NCBI RefSeq assembly: GCF_004366635.1
Contig: NZ_SORN01000004.1
Span: forward strand, 186,001 to 250,000
Length of the DNA: 64,000 nucleotides
Direction: 5' to 3'
From: Roseinatronobacter bogoriensis DSM 18756
GTDB lineage: Bacteria; Pseudomonadota; Alphaproteobacteria; Rhodobacterales; Rhodobacteraceae
Below, in pieces: positions 26,519-35,550 of the stretch. Position numbers and translations under genes: made by a program. Below the pieces are notes generated by a model that saw nothing but the letters and a program-made list of their open reading frames with translations, searched no databases and was not told the DNA's origin. Positions within the stretch are counted from its first letter, which is position 1; every line of letters begins with the position of its first letter.

Positions 26519-27247
26519 ATGACGCGACTGTTCGCGCTGCCGCTTGCCGTGATGGCTCTTGTGGCCTGTCAGCCATTGGGTGAAGTGGGCCGGGCGCCAG
26601 CCTTCAGCCCGCCAGAGACAACGACAGAACATGCGGCATTATATCGGATGCCATTGCCTGACAGGGTTGAAAGCCAGCGTAGTACCGATCAGGCGTCGCT
26701 GTGGTCCGCCGGGCAACGGTCACTTCTGGGCGACCGGCGTGCCAGCCGTCAGGGCGATATTCTGACGGTCGTCATCGAGATTAACGACAGCGCCGAGATT
26801 TCCAACAACACCACAAACGGGCGCAGTGGCTCCAGCAATATGGCGGTTCCCCAGTTCTTTGGCATACCGCAGCTGGTTGATCGCCACTTGCCCGGTGGGC
26901 TGGCCGTGGGGGCGGGGATTGAAACCAACAGCAACAGCACCTTCACTGGCTCAGGCTCGGTTCGGCGCAATGAAAAGCTGACCCTTCGCGTTGCCTCTAC
27001 TGTTGTCGAGCGTTTGCCCAATGGCGTGATGCGCATTGAGGGGCAGCAGGAAGTCCGGGTGAACCATGAATTGCGCCAGTTGCTGGTGACGGGGTTTGTG
27101 CGTGCGGAAGACATCTCGCGGCAAAATGAAATCACCTATGACAAAATCGCGGGCGCGCGTATTTCCTATGGGGGGCGTGGCATCATCTCGAATGTCCAGC
27201 AGCCCAGATATGGTGCACAGATCGCCGATATCATCGCCCCGTTCTGA
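26519..27247 (+). CDS. flgH: Flagellar L-ring protein FlgH
   Basis: A 242-aa outer-membrane lipoprotein that forms the L ring. The signal peptide MTRLFALPLAVMALVAC ends in a lipobox with Cys17. Family blocks are SLLGDRRASRQGDILTVVIEINDSAEI and the C-terminal RPEDISRQNEITY-like stretch (here RAEDISRQNEITYDKIAGARISYGG). AGGA precedes ATG 26519; the frame is open upstream over flgA but without signal features. It follows flgA by 106 bp. Confidence 0.93.
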   Translation: MTRLFALPLAVMALVACQPLGEVGRAPAFSPPETTTEHAALYRMPLPDRVESQRSTDQASLWSAGQRSLLGDRRASRQGDILTVVIEINDSAEISNNTTNGRSGSSNMAVPQFFGIPQLVDRHLPGGLAVGAGIETNSNSTFTGSGSVRRNEKLTLRVASTVVERLPNGVMRIEGQQEVRVNHELRQLLVTGFVRAEDISRQNEITYDKIAGARISYGGRGIISNVQQPRYGAQIADIIAPF

Positions 27248-27285
27248 CAAGTTGCTTTCAAGATGTCCTTTAGGAGGCACCGCTG

Positions 27286-27762
27286 ATGGGTAAGCTCATT
27301 CCTGTAATTCTGATCTTGCTGGGTATCGGTGCCGGGCTTGGGGCCGGGTTGGCGCTGCGCCCGGTTCCAGAGCTTGACCTGCAAGCCGAAGATGACCTTG
27401 CCCCCCCGCCATACCCGTCGCTGCCGGAGGGAAGCGAGATCGGTGTTTTCGAGATTCCCAATCACTTCATGGTTCCGCTCATCATCGAAGAGCGGATATC
27501 GAGTGTATTGCTGGTCTCGCTGGCGCTTGAAATCGATGATGCACAACGCGAGCTTGTTCAAACCAGCCTGCCGCGATTGCGCGATGCCTTGCTGCAGGTT
27601 CTGTTTGATCATGCGAATTCCGGCGGCTTTTCAGGATCGTTTACAACAAATACCTCGCTGGGGACCCTTCGAACCGCCTTGCTGGAGGCAGGCCAGAGGA
27701 CGGTCGGTCGTGACGTTGTGCTGAAAGTGCTGATCACAGATATCATGCGAAGCGGGGCCTGA
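27286..27762 (+). CDS. FliL-like flagellar basal body-associated protein
   Basis: A 158-aa protein with a single N-terminal membrane segment (LIPVILILLGIGAGLGAGLAL) and a periplasmic domain. The pattern VFEIPNHFMVPLIIEERISSVLLVSLALEID and the C-terminal LRTALLEAGQRTVGRDVVLKVLITDI recalls FliL (beta-strand, then a helix with LRxxLxxxxN). FliL surrounds the stator and stabilises it. The similarity is moderate and based on pattern plus location at the end of the flg operon, after an AGGAGG-like ribosome site. Confidence 0.7.
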   Translation: MGKLIPVILILLGIGAGLGAGLALRPVPELDLQAEDDLAPPPYPSLPEGSEIGVFEIPNHFMVPLIIEERISSVLLVSLALEIDDAQRELVQTSLPRLRDALLQVLFDHANSGGFSGSFTTNTSLGTLRTALLEAGQRTVGRDVVLKVLITDIMRSGA

Positions 27763-27837
27763 CACTTTGGATGGGGGGCTTGACCTTGCGTGCAAGCTGT
27801 CCCAGCGTGGGGAAAAGTAAAGGAGAGACGTTTCCCG

Positions 27838-29118
27838 ATGCCTCAGGACACAACTATGCTGCAAAGCGGACGCCATGATCATGCGGTTCTTGATCCGGGT
27901 TTGCTGGATGGTCTGGCAGAACTTGCGGTGCGTGTGGGCCTGAACCTGCAACCAGAGCAGGATCTTGTCATGACCACCCCGGTATCCGCCTTGCCCTTGG
28001 CCCGTGCCATTGCGCGTGCGGCCTATCGCGCGGGTGGCGGGCTGGTCACACCTGTCATTACAGACCGGGACATGGTTCTGGCGCGGTTTGAACATGGCGC
28101 GGAAGCGGGCTTTGATCGTGCGGCAGGCTGGCTCTATGAGGGGATGGCCAAGGCCTTTGAAGGTGGCGCTGCGCGGCTGGCGCTTGTTGGCGAAGACCCC
28201 CTGTTGCTGAGTGAACAGAACCCGGTGCATGTCGGGCGCGCAAACCGCGCGAATGCGCGCGCCTATAGTCCAGCCTTGGTGGCAATAGCGGGGTTTCACA
28301 TCAACTGGTCAATCATCTCCTGCCCGACAGAGGATTGGGCCGGACGTATTTTTCCGGATCTGCCTGCATCAGAAGCTTTGTCGCGCCTTGCTGAAGCGAT
28401 CAGCGTGACCGCACGCCTTGACCAGCCTGACCCTGTCGCTGCATGGAAGGCGCATAACGCCGAACTGGCAAGGCGCTGCAAGATGCTGAATGCAGCCCGC
28501 TTTGATGCGCTGCACTTTCAGGCCCCGGGAACGGATCTGACAGTTGGTCTGGCTGATGGGCATGCATGGCTTGGCGGGGCGACAGAGGCGCAGAATGGGG
28601 TGGTTTGCAACCCCAATATACCCACTGAGGAAGTGTTCACGACACCGCACGCCGCGCGGACAGAAGGCTATGTGCGCGCGACCAAGCCGCTTTCGCATCA
28701 AGGCAGTTTGCTGGAAGAGATCGAGATGCGGTTTGAATACGGGCGCGCCGTTTCGGCCCGCGCAGCACGCGGAGAGGATGTCTTGCGCGAAATGCTGGGA
28801 ACGGATGACGGTGCCGCCCGATTGGGCGAGGTGGCCCTTGTGCCGCATTCGTCGCCCGTGTCACAAACCGGATTGCTGTATTTCAACACCTTGTTTGACG
28901 AAAACGCTGCGTCCCACATCGCTATGGGGCAGTGCTACGCATCCTGTTTTGAGAACGGAGCGTCACTAAGCAAGGCCGAAATATCAGAGCGCGGCGGTAA
29001 TGAGAGCCTGATCCATGTGGACTGGATGATCGGATCTGATGTGATGAATGTGGACGGGATCCGCGAAGGGGCCGAGCCTGTGGCGCTGATGCGCAAGGGC
29101 GAATGGGTCCGCGATTAA
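27838..29118 (+). CDS. M29 family aminopeptidase
   Basis: A 426-aa metalloaminopeptidase of the thermophilic M29 (AmpS/aminopeptidase T) family. Visible parts are NLQPEQDLVMTTPVSALPL near the start and the metal-binding C-terminal half, with IPTEEVFTTPHAARTEG, GASHIAMG-like (AASHIAMGQCYASCF) and IHVDWMIGSDVMNVDGI. These blocks carry the family Glu, His and Asp ligands. AGGAGAG upstream of ATG 27838 decides the start. It is the last gene of the rightward flagellar operon, 75 bp after the FliL-like gene, and its stop overlaps the convergent gene by 4 bp. A link to flagella is not established. Confidence 0.88.
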   Translation: MPQDTTMLQSGRHDHAVLDPGLLDGLAELAVRVGLNLQPEQDLVMTTPVSALPLARAIARAAYRAGGGLVTPVITDRDMVLARFEHGAEAGFDRAAGWLYEGMAKAFEGGAARLALVGEDPLLLSEQNPVHVGRANRANARAYSPALVAIAGFHINWSIISCPTEDWAGRIFPDLPASEALSRLAEAISVTARLDQPDPVAAWKAHNAELARRCKMLNAARFDALHFQAPGTDLTVGLADGHAWLGGATEAQNGVVCNPNIPTEEVFTTPHAARTEGYVRATKPLSHQGSLLEEIEMRFEYGRAVSARAARGEDVLREMLGTDDGAARLGEVALVPHSSPVSQTGLLYFNTLFDENAASHIAMGQCYASCFENGASLSKAEISERGGNESLIHVDWMIGSDVMNVDGIREGAEPVALMRKGEWVRD

Positions 29119-29450
29119 GGCTTTGATGTGCCGCGCTTGATCAGACGCGCGACAGCTTCGGCACGGCCGAAACTGCGCGCGGATTTTCTTTGCTGTTCCA
29201 TCATGGCCGCACGTTGCCGTGCGAGGACCTGGTTTAACTGCATCCGTTGTGTTGCGGCCCATCGCAAATGCGCTTGCTGAATTGCGATCATCGCTGCATC
29301 TGAGCTTGCCTGGACATCGGTCGGGAGTTTCGCCAGTTTGTCACGGGTTTGGTCCGCTGCGCCGGCAAGTCGGTTCAGTTTTGCCAACTCGTGATCCCGC
29401 ACCATACCGGCCAGCCTCTCTAACTTTTGCAGCCGCGTTTTTTCACTCAT
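29115..29450 (-). CDS. Small coiled-coil protein in the flagellar cluster (FliJ-like candidate)
   Basis: A 111-aa protein that is almost entirely predicted helix, basic and rich in Ala, Leu, Arg and Gln (LQKLERLAGMVRDHELAKLNRLAG, QAHLRWAATQRMQLNQVLARQRA). The size, heptad pattern and position directly behind flhB (start overlaps the flhB stop as ATGA) suggest a FliJ-type export chaperone that would partner FliI. No signature residues prove this. It is the last gene of the sltF-like-flhA-fliR-flhB transcription unit. Confidence 0.65.
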   Translation of the reverse strand: MSEKTRLQKLERLAGMVRDHELAKLNRLAGAADQTRDKLAKLPTDVQASSDAAMIAIQQAHLRWAATQRMQLNQVLARQRAAMMEQQRKSARSFGRAEAVARLIKRGTSKP

Positions 29451-30535
29451 CCCCAGTCCTTTTTATTTGATTTCACGCGCATGGCCTCGGCGAAGCGGAT
29501 AGCGGCCGCCACCGCGCCGTAATGCTCGGCATGGATCTCCTGATCCACGTCTACTGTTGCGTGCAGCGCGCGTGCTGTGGGCGGGTCGGAATGAATGGGA
29601 ATGCCCGCTTCTTCGGCACGCTCGCGGATACGTGCCGCAATTTCATCAACACCCTTGGCAACGCATACTGGCGCGCCCAGATCGGTAGGGGACCATTTCA
29701 GCGCGACGGCATAATGCGTGGGGTTCACGATAACCACACTGGCCTCGGGGACTGCATCAAGCATACGGTTGCTGGCAATTGCGCGCCCGCGCCGCGCGCG
29801 CTCGCCCTTGGCGTGCGGGTCGCCTTCGGATTGTTTGTGTTCGTCACGCATGTCTTTGTGCGACATTCGGTTGCGGCGCAGATGCTCGGCGCGCTGCCAG
29901 AAGAAGTCGATCGCGCCGACGGATAGCTTGACCACAAAGACAAGCGTCAGGAAGCGGATCACCAGCGACAGCAATTCCGAGCTGGCTAAGGCAGGTGTCA
30001 GATGCATACTTGTCAGGATCAAGGGCAGATTGTGCATCAAAAACTGCCACAAGACGACCGATATCACCGTCAGTTTGATGGTGCTTTTCGCAAATTCGAA
30101 CAATCCGTTGCGTCCGAACTTGTTCTTGGCATTCGAGATCGGATTTATGCGCGACAGCTTCGGCTTCAGTTTTTCTGGTGCGAAAATGACAGCGCGTTGC
30201 GCGAACAGCCCCGCCCAGACCAGCAGAAACGGAATAAGCAAAAGTGGCAAGACCGCGCTGGCGACATGGCCGATCAGGGCGCCAATCACAGGGGTGGCGT
30301 TATCGCGGATCAGGGCGGAATGTCGTTCGGCCTGACCCAGCAGCACAACCCCGGTATTCCCCAGCCGTGTGATCGCATACTGTCCCATTGCCAGCGCGCC
30401 AATAAGCAGCCCCAGAAAGGCGGCTGCCGTGTTCAGGTCGGTTGAGCGGGGAACCTCGCCCTTTTCGCGCTGTTGCTTCAGCTTCTGTTCGGTCGGCTCG
30501 AATTCCTTCTCGCCGCTTTGATCGTCTTCGCTCAT
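29447..30535 (-). CDS. flhB: Flagellar export switch protein FlhB
   Basis: A 362-aa export-gate component. The N-terminus is charged (SEDDQSGEKEFEPTEQKLKQQ), which is typical of FlhB (xxDKTExPTxxKLxxAR). Four membrane segments follow, and the autocleavage motif NPTH is present in IVNPTHYAVALKW. The C-terminal domain ends in a DQEIHAEHYGAVAAAIRFAEA helix. The start overlaps the fliR stop. Cleavage between N and P switches export from rod/hook to filament substrates; this is established for the family. Confidence 0.95.
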   Translation of the reverse strand: MSEDDQSGEKEFEPTEQKLKQQREKGEVPRSTDLNTAAAFLGLLIGALAMGQYAITRLGNTGVVLLGQAERHSALIRDNATPVIGALIGHVASAVLPLLLIPFLLVWAGLFAQRAVIFAPEKLKPKLSRINPISNAKNKFGRNGLFEFAKSTIKLTVISVVLWQFLMHNLPLILTSMHLTPALASSELLSLVIRFLTLVFVVKLSVGAIDFFWQRAEHLRRNRMSHKDMRDEHKQSEGDPHAKGERARRGRAIASNRMLDAVPEASVVIVNPTHYAVALKWSPTDLGAPVCVAKGVDEIAARIRERAEEAGIPIHSDPPTARALHATVDVDQEIHAEHYGAVAAAIRFAEAMRVKSNKKDWG

Positions 30536-31323
30536 TGGGGCATTCCTGCGGGGTCAAAGAGGAATGCGGAAAATGCCTCGTGCCAGATGGGAAGCATGAG
30601 CGGTGCTGTCAGCAACAGAACAGCCAGCCCCGCCCATGTGATTGCCGGTGCGCCGACCAGCGCGACCATAAGCTGTGGCATTGCCTTGTTTATGGCGCCA
30701 AGCGCCACATAGTAGACAAGCGACAGGATGACGAAGGGCATGGCAAGTGTGAAGGCAAGCGTGAACGCGCGTGCAATATGCGCAACACCCCATTCCGCAA
30801 GGCTGGCGGCATCGGGGAAGCGGGCTGGCGGGAAAAAGCTGTAGGACAGGATAATCAATTCTGCCAATGCGGTATGAAGCCCCAGAGTAACTGCCAGTGC
30901 CAGCCCTGCCATGACCAGAATCTGCGACATGGCAGGTTGCGGATCTACGCCTGCGCCGCCAAAAAACTGTGAAAGCGATGTAGCTTGCGCCGCGATCGAG
31001 CCCGCTGTCTGCAATACGATCGTGAACAACCGCAATCCGATGCCCAAGGCTAGCCCCGCAAGTGCCTCTGCGGCGATGAGTGTAAAAAGGGGGGCCGGAT
31101 CAGCAGTTGCCTTGGGCATGATCGGCGCAAGAGCGGGGGCTGTAATGGCGGTGAAGGCCAGCGTTACCCCAAGGCGGATGCGGACGGGTATGACCTGCTC
31201 TCCAAAAGCGGGCACCAAAGCCATCATGGCGCCAACGCGGATGAAGACCCCAAGGCTGCCCGCCGCGGTGTCGGCGAGCTCCGCGCTCAGGGCTTCGAGA
31301 ATCTGGAACAGTTCACCACTCAT
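30532..31323 (-). CDS. fliR: Flagellar export protein FliR
   Basis: A 263-aa inner-membrane export gate protein with about six hydrophobic segments. The characteristic stretch RLGVTLAFTAITAPAL, the central FGGAGVDPQPAMSQILVMAGLALAV and the C-terminal LMLPIWHEAFSAFLFD are visible. It is coupled to flhA upstream (ATGA overlap) and flhB downstream (ATGA overlap), the usual FlhA-FliR-FlhB order of alphaproteobacteria. Confidence 0.94.
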   Translation of the reverse strand: MSGELFQILEALSAELADTAAGSLGVFIRVGAMMALVPAFGEQVIPVRIRLGVTLAFTAITAPALAPIMPKATADPAPLFTLIAAEALAGLALGIGLRLFTIVLQTAGSIAAQATSLSQFFGGAGVDPQPAMSQILVMAGLALAVTLGLHTALAELIILSYSFFPPARFPDAASLAEWGVAHIARAFTLAFTLAMPFVILSLVYYVALGAINKAMPQLMVALVGAPAITWAGLAVLLLTAPLMLPIWHEAFSAFLFDPAGMPQ

Positions 31324-33401
31324 GCGGGGATGGTTCCCACCAGAGCGGGCCGCGCATCGAGGCCGATTTCCTCGTAGGACAGCACAGATGCCGAAAGGCC
31401 CTTGGCCGAAAGCGCCGTGCGCAAGAACCGGCGACGGCGTGCCGACGTGACAAGGGCCGGGCTGATGCCGCTTTGCCCAAGATCACCAAGTTTGCGCGCG
31501 ACCTGTTCAGTCAGGCGCGTGAAGTCTTCGGGCGGCAGTGCCACATCGCCCGCGCCATACTCCCCGGAAATCTGGTAGGTCGAGAAAATCTCTTCCCAAT
31601 CTGGTGCAAGCTGGATGAGAGGCAACGTTCCGTCTGCGCGTTTCAGCGGGGCAACCAACTGAAAGCCCAGGCGCTGGCGGACATGTTCGCAAACGGCCTC
31701 GGACCCTTGCAACAGGCTGCGTACTTCGGACATCGCCTCTAGGATCAAAGGCAGGTTGCGGATGGATACGCGCTCATCCAGAAGCAGCCTGAGAACGCCC
31801 AGCAGCAGGTCGACCGGCACCTTGTCGGGGATCATGTCGTTGAGCAGACGTTTGTTCGCATCGGCGCGTGCGGCGTCGGACACGCTGGTAAATTCGTCCA
31901 GAATACGGTGCAGGCTTTTGAAGGTGAGCAGCCGCGCAAAATTGGATTTCAGGACTTCAAGAAGATGCGTTGCCAGGACTTCTACCGGGCTGACAACCGT
32001 CGTGCCAGACAGCGTGGCGTTTTCTTGCTGCGCCGGATCAATCCAGCGGGCAGGGGCCTGATAGACCGGCTCTTTCACGGCTTCACCGGTAATCTGGAAT
32101 GTGGCGTCATCCTGCACCAAAGCCAGCATCTTGTTTGGACGCAGCAGATCGCGTGCCTGTTCGACCCCGTGAATCAGAATGGCATATGTGCCTTCTGGCA
32201 GGCTGGGGTCATCGGTCAGGCGGATTTCTGGCAAAATCAGCCCGAATTCGCGCGCGACATGGTTGCGGATATTCGATATCCGCCCATCGAGGCCCAAGGC
32301 CGGGTCCAGCACCATTGGAACAAGGTCTGGCGCGAATTGCACATGGATTTCATCGAGGTCGAGAATATCGCCAAGGCCCCGTTTCGGCGGCTCTGGCAGT
32401 GTTTCGGGTGGCGTGGCCGCCGCTATTTCTGCCTCGTTAATCCTATTTTGTGCTAGCCATGCCAACCCGATCAGAACGCCGGCCCCGATGACGAAGGGAA
32501 TAAAAGGCAGGCCAGGAATGAAGGCGAACATGGCCATCAGAAAGCCGACAGTGGCGATCGCAGAAGGGTAGCGGCCAAGTTGTTCGAAAAGCTGGGTGTC
32601 GGTCGCGCCATTCGCCCCGCCGCGCGCAAGCAAGAGCGCCGCGGCGATGGAAATGATGACCGCAGGGATCTGGCTGACTAGCCCATCCCCGACTGTCAGG
32701 ATCGCGTATGTCTCAAAGGCGGCACCAATGCTCATGCCATGCATCATGGTGCCATTGATCAGCCCCATGACAATATTGAGCAATGTGATCAGCAGGCCCG
32801 CGATTGCATCGCCTTTCACAAATTTCGACGCACCATCAAGTGAGCCGTAGAAATTCGTCTCGGCCTGTTCTGTCTCGCGTCTGCGTCTGGCCTCTGTATG
32901 GTCGATGGCGCCGGCTGACATATCGCTGTCGATGGCAAGCTGTTTGCCGGGCATCCCGTCCAGCGCAAAGCGCGCGCCGACTTCGGCCATACGTCCCGCG
33001 CCTTTGGTGATCACAATGAAATTGACGATCAGCAATACCAGAAAAATGACCACGCCCAGAAAGACAGAGCCACTCATCACAAAACTGGCAAAGCCCTGAA
33101 TAACGCCACCTGCCGCATGTGTGCCGGTATGCCCTTCGCCAATGATCAGTTTGGTCGAGGAAACATTCAGCGACAGCCGCAACATGAGCGAGGCAAGAAG
33201 CACTGTCGGGAAAATGGAGAAATCCAGCGGGCGCTGGATGAAAAGGGTGACTGTGAACATCAAAATCGCAAGCGCGAAAGATGTGGCCAGTCCAAGGTCC
33301 AGAACCCATGCGGGAATGGGCAGAATCATCATTGCGATGACCGCCATCAAGGCAAGGGCCAGCAGGATTGTGGGCTTGAAAATCGCTTCGGTGCTAAACA
33401 T
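31320..33401 (-). CDS. flhA: Flagellar export gate protein FlhA
   Basis: A 693-aa export gate protein of standard length. The N-terminal half (about 1-310) has eight membrane segments, with the FHIPEP-like region between (GDAIAGLLITLLNIVMGLI, ADSDMSAG-like AIDSDMSAGAIDHTEARRRRETEQ). The C-terminal half is the cytoplasmic substrate-docking domain, with PVDLLLGVLRLLLDERVSIRNLPLILEAM. ATG 33401 is preferred over TTG at 33407. It is third-to-last in the leftward unit and overlaps fliR by 4 bp; the sltF-like gene ends 2 bp upstream. Confidence 0.95.
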   Translation of the reverse strand: MFSTEAIFKPTILLALALMAVIAMMILPIPAWVLDLGLATSFALAILMFTVTLFIQRPLDFSIFPTVLLASLMLRLSLNVSSTKLIIGEGHTGTHAAGGVIQGFASFVMSGSVFLGVVIFLVLLIVNFIVITKGAGRMAEVGARFALDGMPGKQLAIDSDMSAGAIDHTEARRRRETEQAETNFYGSLDGASKFVKGDAIAGLLITLLNIVMGLINGTMMHGMSIGAAFETYAILTVGDGLVSQIPAVIISIAAALLLARGGANGATDTQLFEQLGRYPSAIATVGFLMAMFAFIPGLPFIPFVIGAGVLIGLAWLAQNRINEAEIAAATPPETLPEPPKRGLGDILDLDEIHVQFAPDLVPMVLDPALGLDGRISNIRNHVAREFGLILPEIRLTDDPSLPEGTYAILIHGVEQARDLLRPNKMLALVQDDATFQITGEAVKEPVYQAPARWIDPAQQENATLSGTTVVSPVEVLATHLLEVLKSNFARLLTFKSLHRILDEFTSVSDAARADANKRLLNDMIPDKVPVDLLLGVLRLLLDERVSIRNLPLILEAMSEVRSLLQGSEAVCEHVRQRLGFQLVAPLKRADGTLPLIQLAPDWEEIFSTYQISGEYGAGDVALPPEDFTRLTEQVARKLGDLGQSGISPALVTSARRRRFLRTALSAKGLSASVLSYEEIGLDARPALVGTIPA

Positions 33402-33403
33402 GG

Positions 33404-34135
33404 TCAAGGCTGCCCGTGTGCAAGGTCGATCAGCCTGACACCACGGCCCAGCCCGTCAATCTGGACAAGTGACCCCAGTCTTCCGCCACCCGCAGGCGTC
33501 AGCAAACTATACTGGTTTTCCCGGGCATTGGTGGTGTGTGAGGGCTGATCCTGTTGGCGCAGAACTGTTTTTGCGTGCATTTCACGGAATCGGGCGATGT
33601 AGCGTCGCGCATGTTGCGGCGTTGCGGAGTGATAGGCCCCTGCTGCGAGATCCCAAGTCCCCAGCCGGGCCTTGTGCGCGGCAAGCAGTCGCGCGGCATA
33701 GTCTGCATTCTTTGCCGGGTCCATCATCGCTTCGACCGAGGAGAACTCTTCCCCATGCCAGCGATAATTGATCTGGAAACACCCCAGATCGACATTCCGA
33801 TACCCTGCATTCAACCGGCCCTTGGCATAGGCGGTGGCTTCGGCGCGGCTGTCAAACCAATGCCCTTGTCCGGCGGAATGAATGGCCCAGGGCCAGGGTT
33901 CCCACTGTCCGGCGCGCGCGCGGCCTGTTTCGACCAGCGCCACCGCGCGCAGGACATCCAGCGGCACGCCGTGGCGGGTTGCTGCCTGTTGCGCGGCATT
34001 TTCGCACAGAACTGCGGGTTGTGAGGCCGTGGCACAGCTGGGCCAGAGCAGCATGTTGGCGAAAATCATTGCCAACGCGGCAAACCATACCTGCGGTACC
34101 AAATTTCGGTTTATGTGGTCGAAAAATCCGGCCAT
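33404..34135 (-). CDS. Lytic transglycosylase, SltF-like
   Basis: A 243-aa SLT-domain muramidase. An N-terminal signal or anchor segment (VWFAALAMIFANMLLWPSCATA) is followed by a catalytic region with LRAVALVETGRARAG, where the Glu of VETG is the catalytic residue, then GCFQINYRWHGE and YAARLLAAH. The C-terminal 60 residues are low-complexity. In Rhodobacter sphaeroides the flagellar muramidase SltF opens peptidoglycan for the rod; here the gene begins the flhA-fliR-flhB unit, so the same role is likely. The upstream gap to kynU (94 bp) should hold the promoter. Confidence 0.85.
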   Translation of the reverse strand: MAGFFDHINRNLVPQVWFAALAMIFANMLLWPSCATASQPAVLCENAAQQAATRHGVPLDVLRAVALVETGRARAGQWEPWPWAIHSAGQGHWFDSRAEATAYAKGRLNAGYRNVDLGCFQINYRWHGEEFSSVEAMMDPAKNADYAARLLAAHKARLGTWDLAAGAYHSATPQHARRYIARFREMHAKTVLRQQDQPSHTTNARENQYSLLTPAGGGRLGSLVQIDGLGRGVRLIDLAHGQP

Positions 34136-34224
34136 GCTTGCTCCTGCAATCCGACAGCGCGTTCGCGCGCATCTCGACGGGAGTAAGCGTGATTCTGGTT
34201 TATATTCGGTAACCGTACTTCGGA

Positions 34225-34239
34225 TTAACCTAAGTTACC
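34225..34239 (+). promoter_or_regulatory. Candidate CtrA-like site upstream of the sltF-flhA unit
   Basis: TTAA-CCTAAG-TTAC sits about 90 bp upstream of the sltF-like start and overlaps the 3' end of kynU. The spacing is N6, one base short of the classical CtrA box TTAA-N7-TTAAC. The same off-by-one arrangement occurs in the fliI-flgB gap. It is a weak candidate on its own. Confidence 0.3.
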
Positions 34240-35423
34240 TTGGCGCGTTGATGAAACTCGGGTCTGTTCCAACGGCCATCTGCCATAATGGCGCAGAGTT
34301 TGTCGGCAGCCAGCGCAACATCTTGTTGCGACAAATACAGCGGGGTGAAGCCGAATCGTAGGATGTCAGGCGCACGAAAATCCCCAATGACGCCCTCGGC
34401 GATCAGGGCCTGAATGATCGCATAGCCATGTTCGTGCCGAAAACTGACCTGAGAGCCGCGCTGCCCCTCCTCTCGTGGCGATGCCAGCAAAAGGTCAGGG
34501 CATTTTGCCGCTACCCGGGTGATAAAGGTATTTTGCAACTCCAGCGACCGTGCGCGCAGATCGGCCATATCGACCCCTTCCCAGACATCGAGCGCGGCAT
34601 CGAGCGCGGCCAGTTGCAGGATTGAAGGGGTGCCAACGCGCATTCTGTCTATGCCCGCACCGGGGCGATAGTCGAGGTCGAAAGCGAAGGGTGCTTCATG
34701 TCCCAACCATCCTGACAGGGCTGGGCGCACTTTATCTGCAAGCCGTGGCGCGACATAGATGAAAGCCGGGCCACCGGGGCCTGAATTGAGGTATTTGTAG
34801 CTGCATCCGACAGCAAAATCCGTGCCGGCACCTGATACATCTACCGGAATTGCCCCCGCAGAATGCGCAAGATCCCAGACAACCAACGCGCCTGCATCAT
34901 GTGCGCGCTTGATCAGTCTTGCCATATCGTGTTTCCGCCCGGTGCGATAATCCACTTCTGTGATCATCAGCACAGCGATGCTTTCGTCAATCGAGTCCGC
35001 TACGGCCTCTGGTGCGACTGTCTTGAGGCGATAGTCCGGCCCCAGAGTGCGGCACAGCCCGTCTGCCATATACAGGTCCGACGGGAAATTCCCTGAATCA
35101 GACAAGATGACAGTGCGGTCCTTGCGCAATTCAAGCGCCGAGGCGAGTGCCTGATAAACCTTGATCGAGAGAGTGTCGCCCATCACGACAGTGCCAGAGG
35201 GGGCGCCGATCAGCTTGCCGACCCTGTCACCCACCCGCGCGGGCAGATCCATCCATCCCGCCTTGTTCCAGCCGGTAATCAGCATCTGGCCCCATTCGTC
35301 ACGAATGGTCTTCTCGACCCTTTCCGGAACAGCGCGGGGCAGGGGGCCAAGCGAATTTCCATCCAGATAGATCACCCCTTGGGGCAGGTCGAACATGGCG
35401 CGGGTGGCTGTGAAATCGGTCAT
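34230..35423 (-). CDS. kynU: Kynureninase
   Basis: A 397-aa PLP enzyme that cleaves kynurenine to anthranilate and alanine in tryptophan degradation. Family marks are YLDGNSLGPLPR near 19-30, the cofactor Asp in VVWDLAHSAGAIP and the PLP Lys210 in GCSYKYLNSGPG. GAGGGAG before ATG 35423 chooses this start over one 45 bases upstream. No other kyn gene is nearby, which is odd for a catabolic step; it may be scavenging or act with genes elsewhere. It is divergent from the rhodanese gene with a 127-bp gap. Confidence 0.93.
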   Translation of the reverse strand: MTDFTATRAMFDLPQGVIYLDGNSLGPLPRAVPERVEKTIRDEWGQMLITGWNKAGWMDLPARVGDRVGKLIGAPSGTVVMGDTLSIKVYQALASALELRKDRTVILSDSGNFPSDLYMADGLCRTLGPDYRLKTVAPEAVADSIDESIAVLMITEVDYRTGRKHDMARLIKRAHDAGALVVWDLAHSAGAIPVDVSGAGTDFAVGCSYKYLNSGPGGPAFIYVAPRLADKVRPALSGWLGHEAPFAFDLDYRPGAGIDRMRVGTPSILQLAALDAALDVWEGVDMADLRARSLELQNTFITRVAAKCPDLLLASPREEGQRGSQVSFRHEHGYAIIQALIAEGVIGDFRAPDILRFGFTPLYLSQQDVALAADKLCAIMADGRWNRPEFHQRAKVT

Positions 35424-35550
35424 GGAATCTGCTCCCTCGGCTTGAAGTGGTATCGGTGCCGGTTTCATGCGCCGAGGTCAAGGGCACGGCAAGAAGCTTG
35501 AAATTGAAATGCAGATAATCGAATGTGATTTTATTTGGAGGAGATACCCG

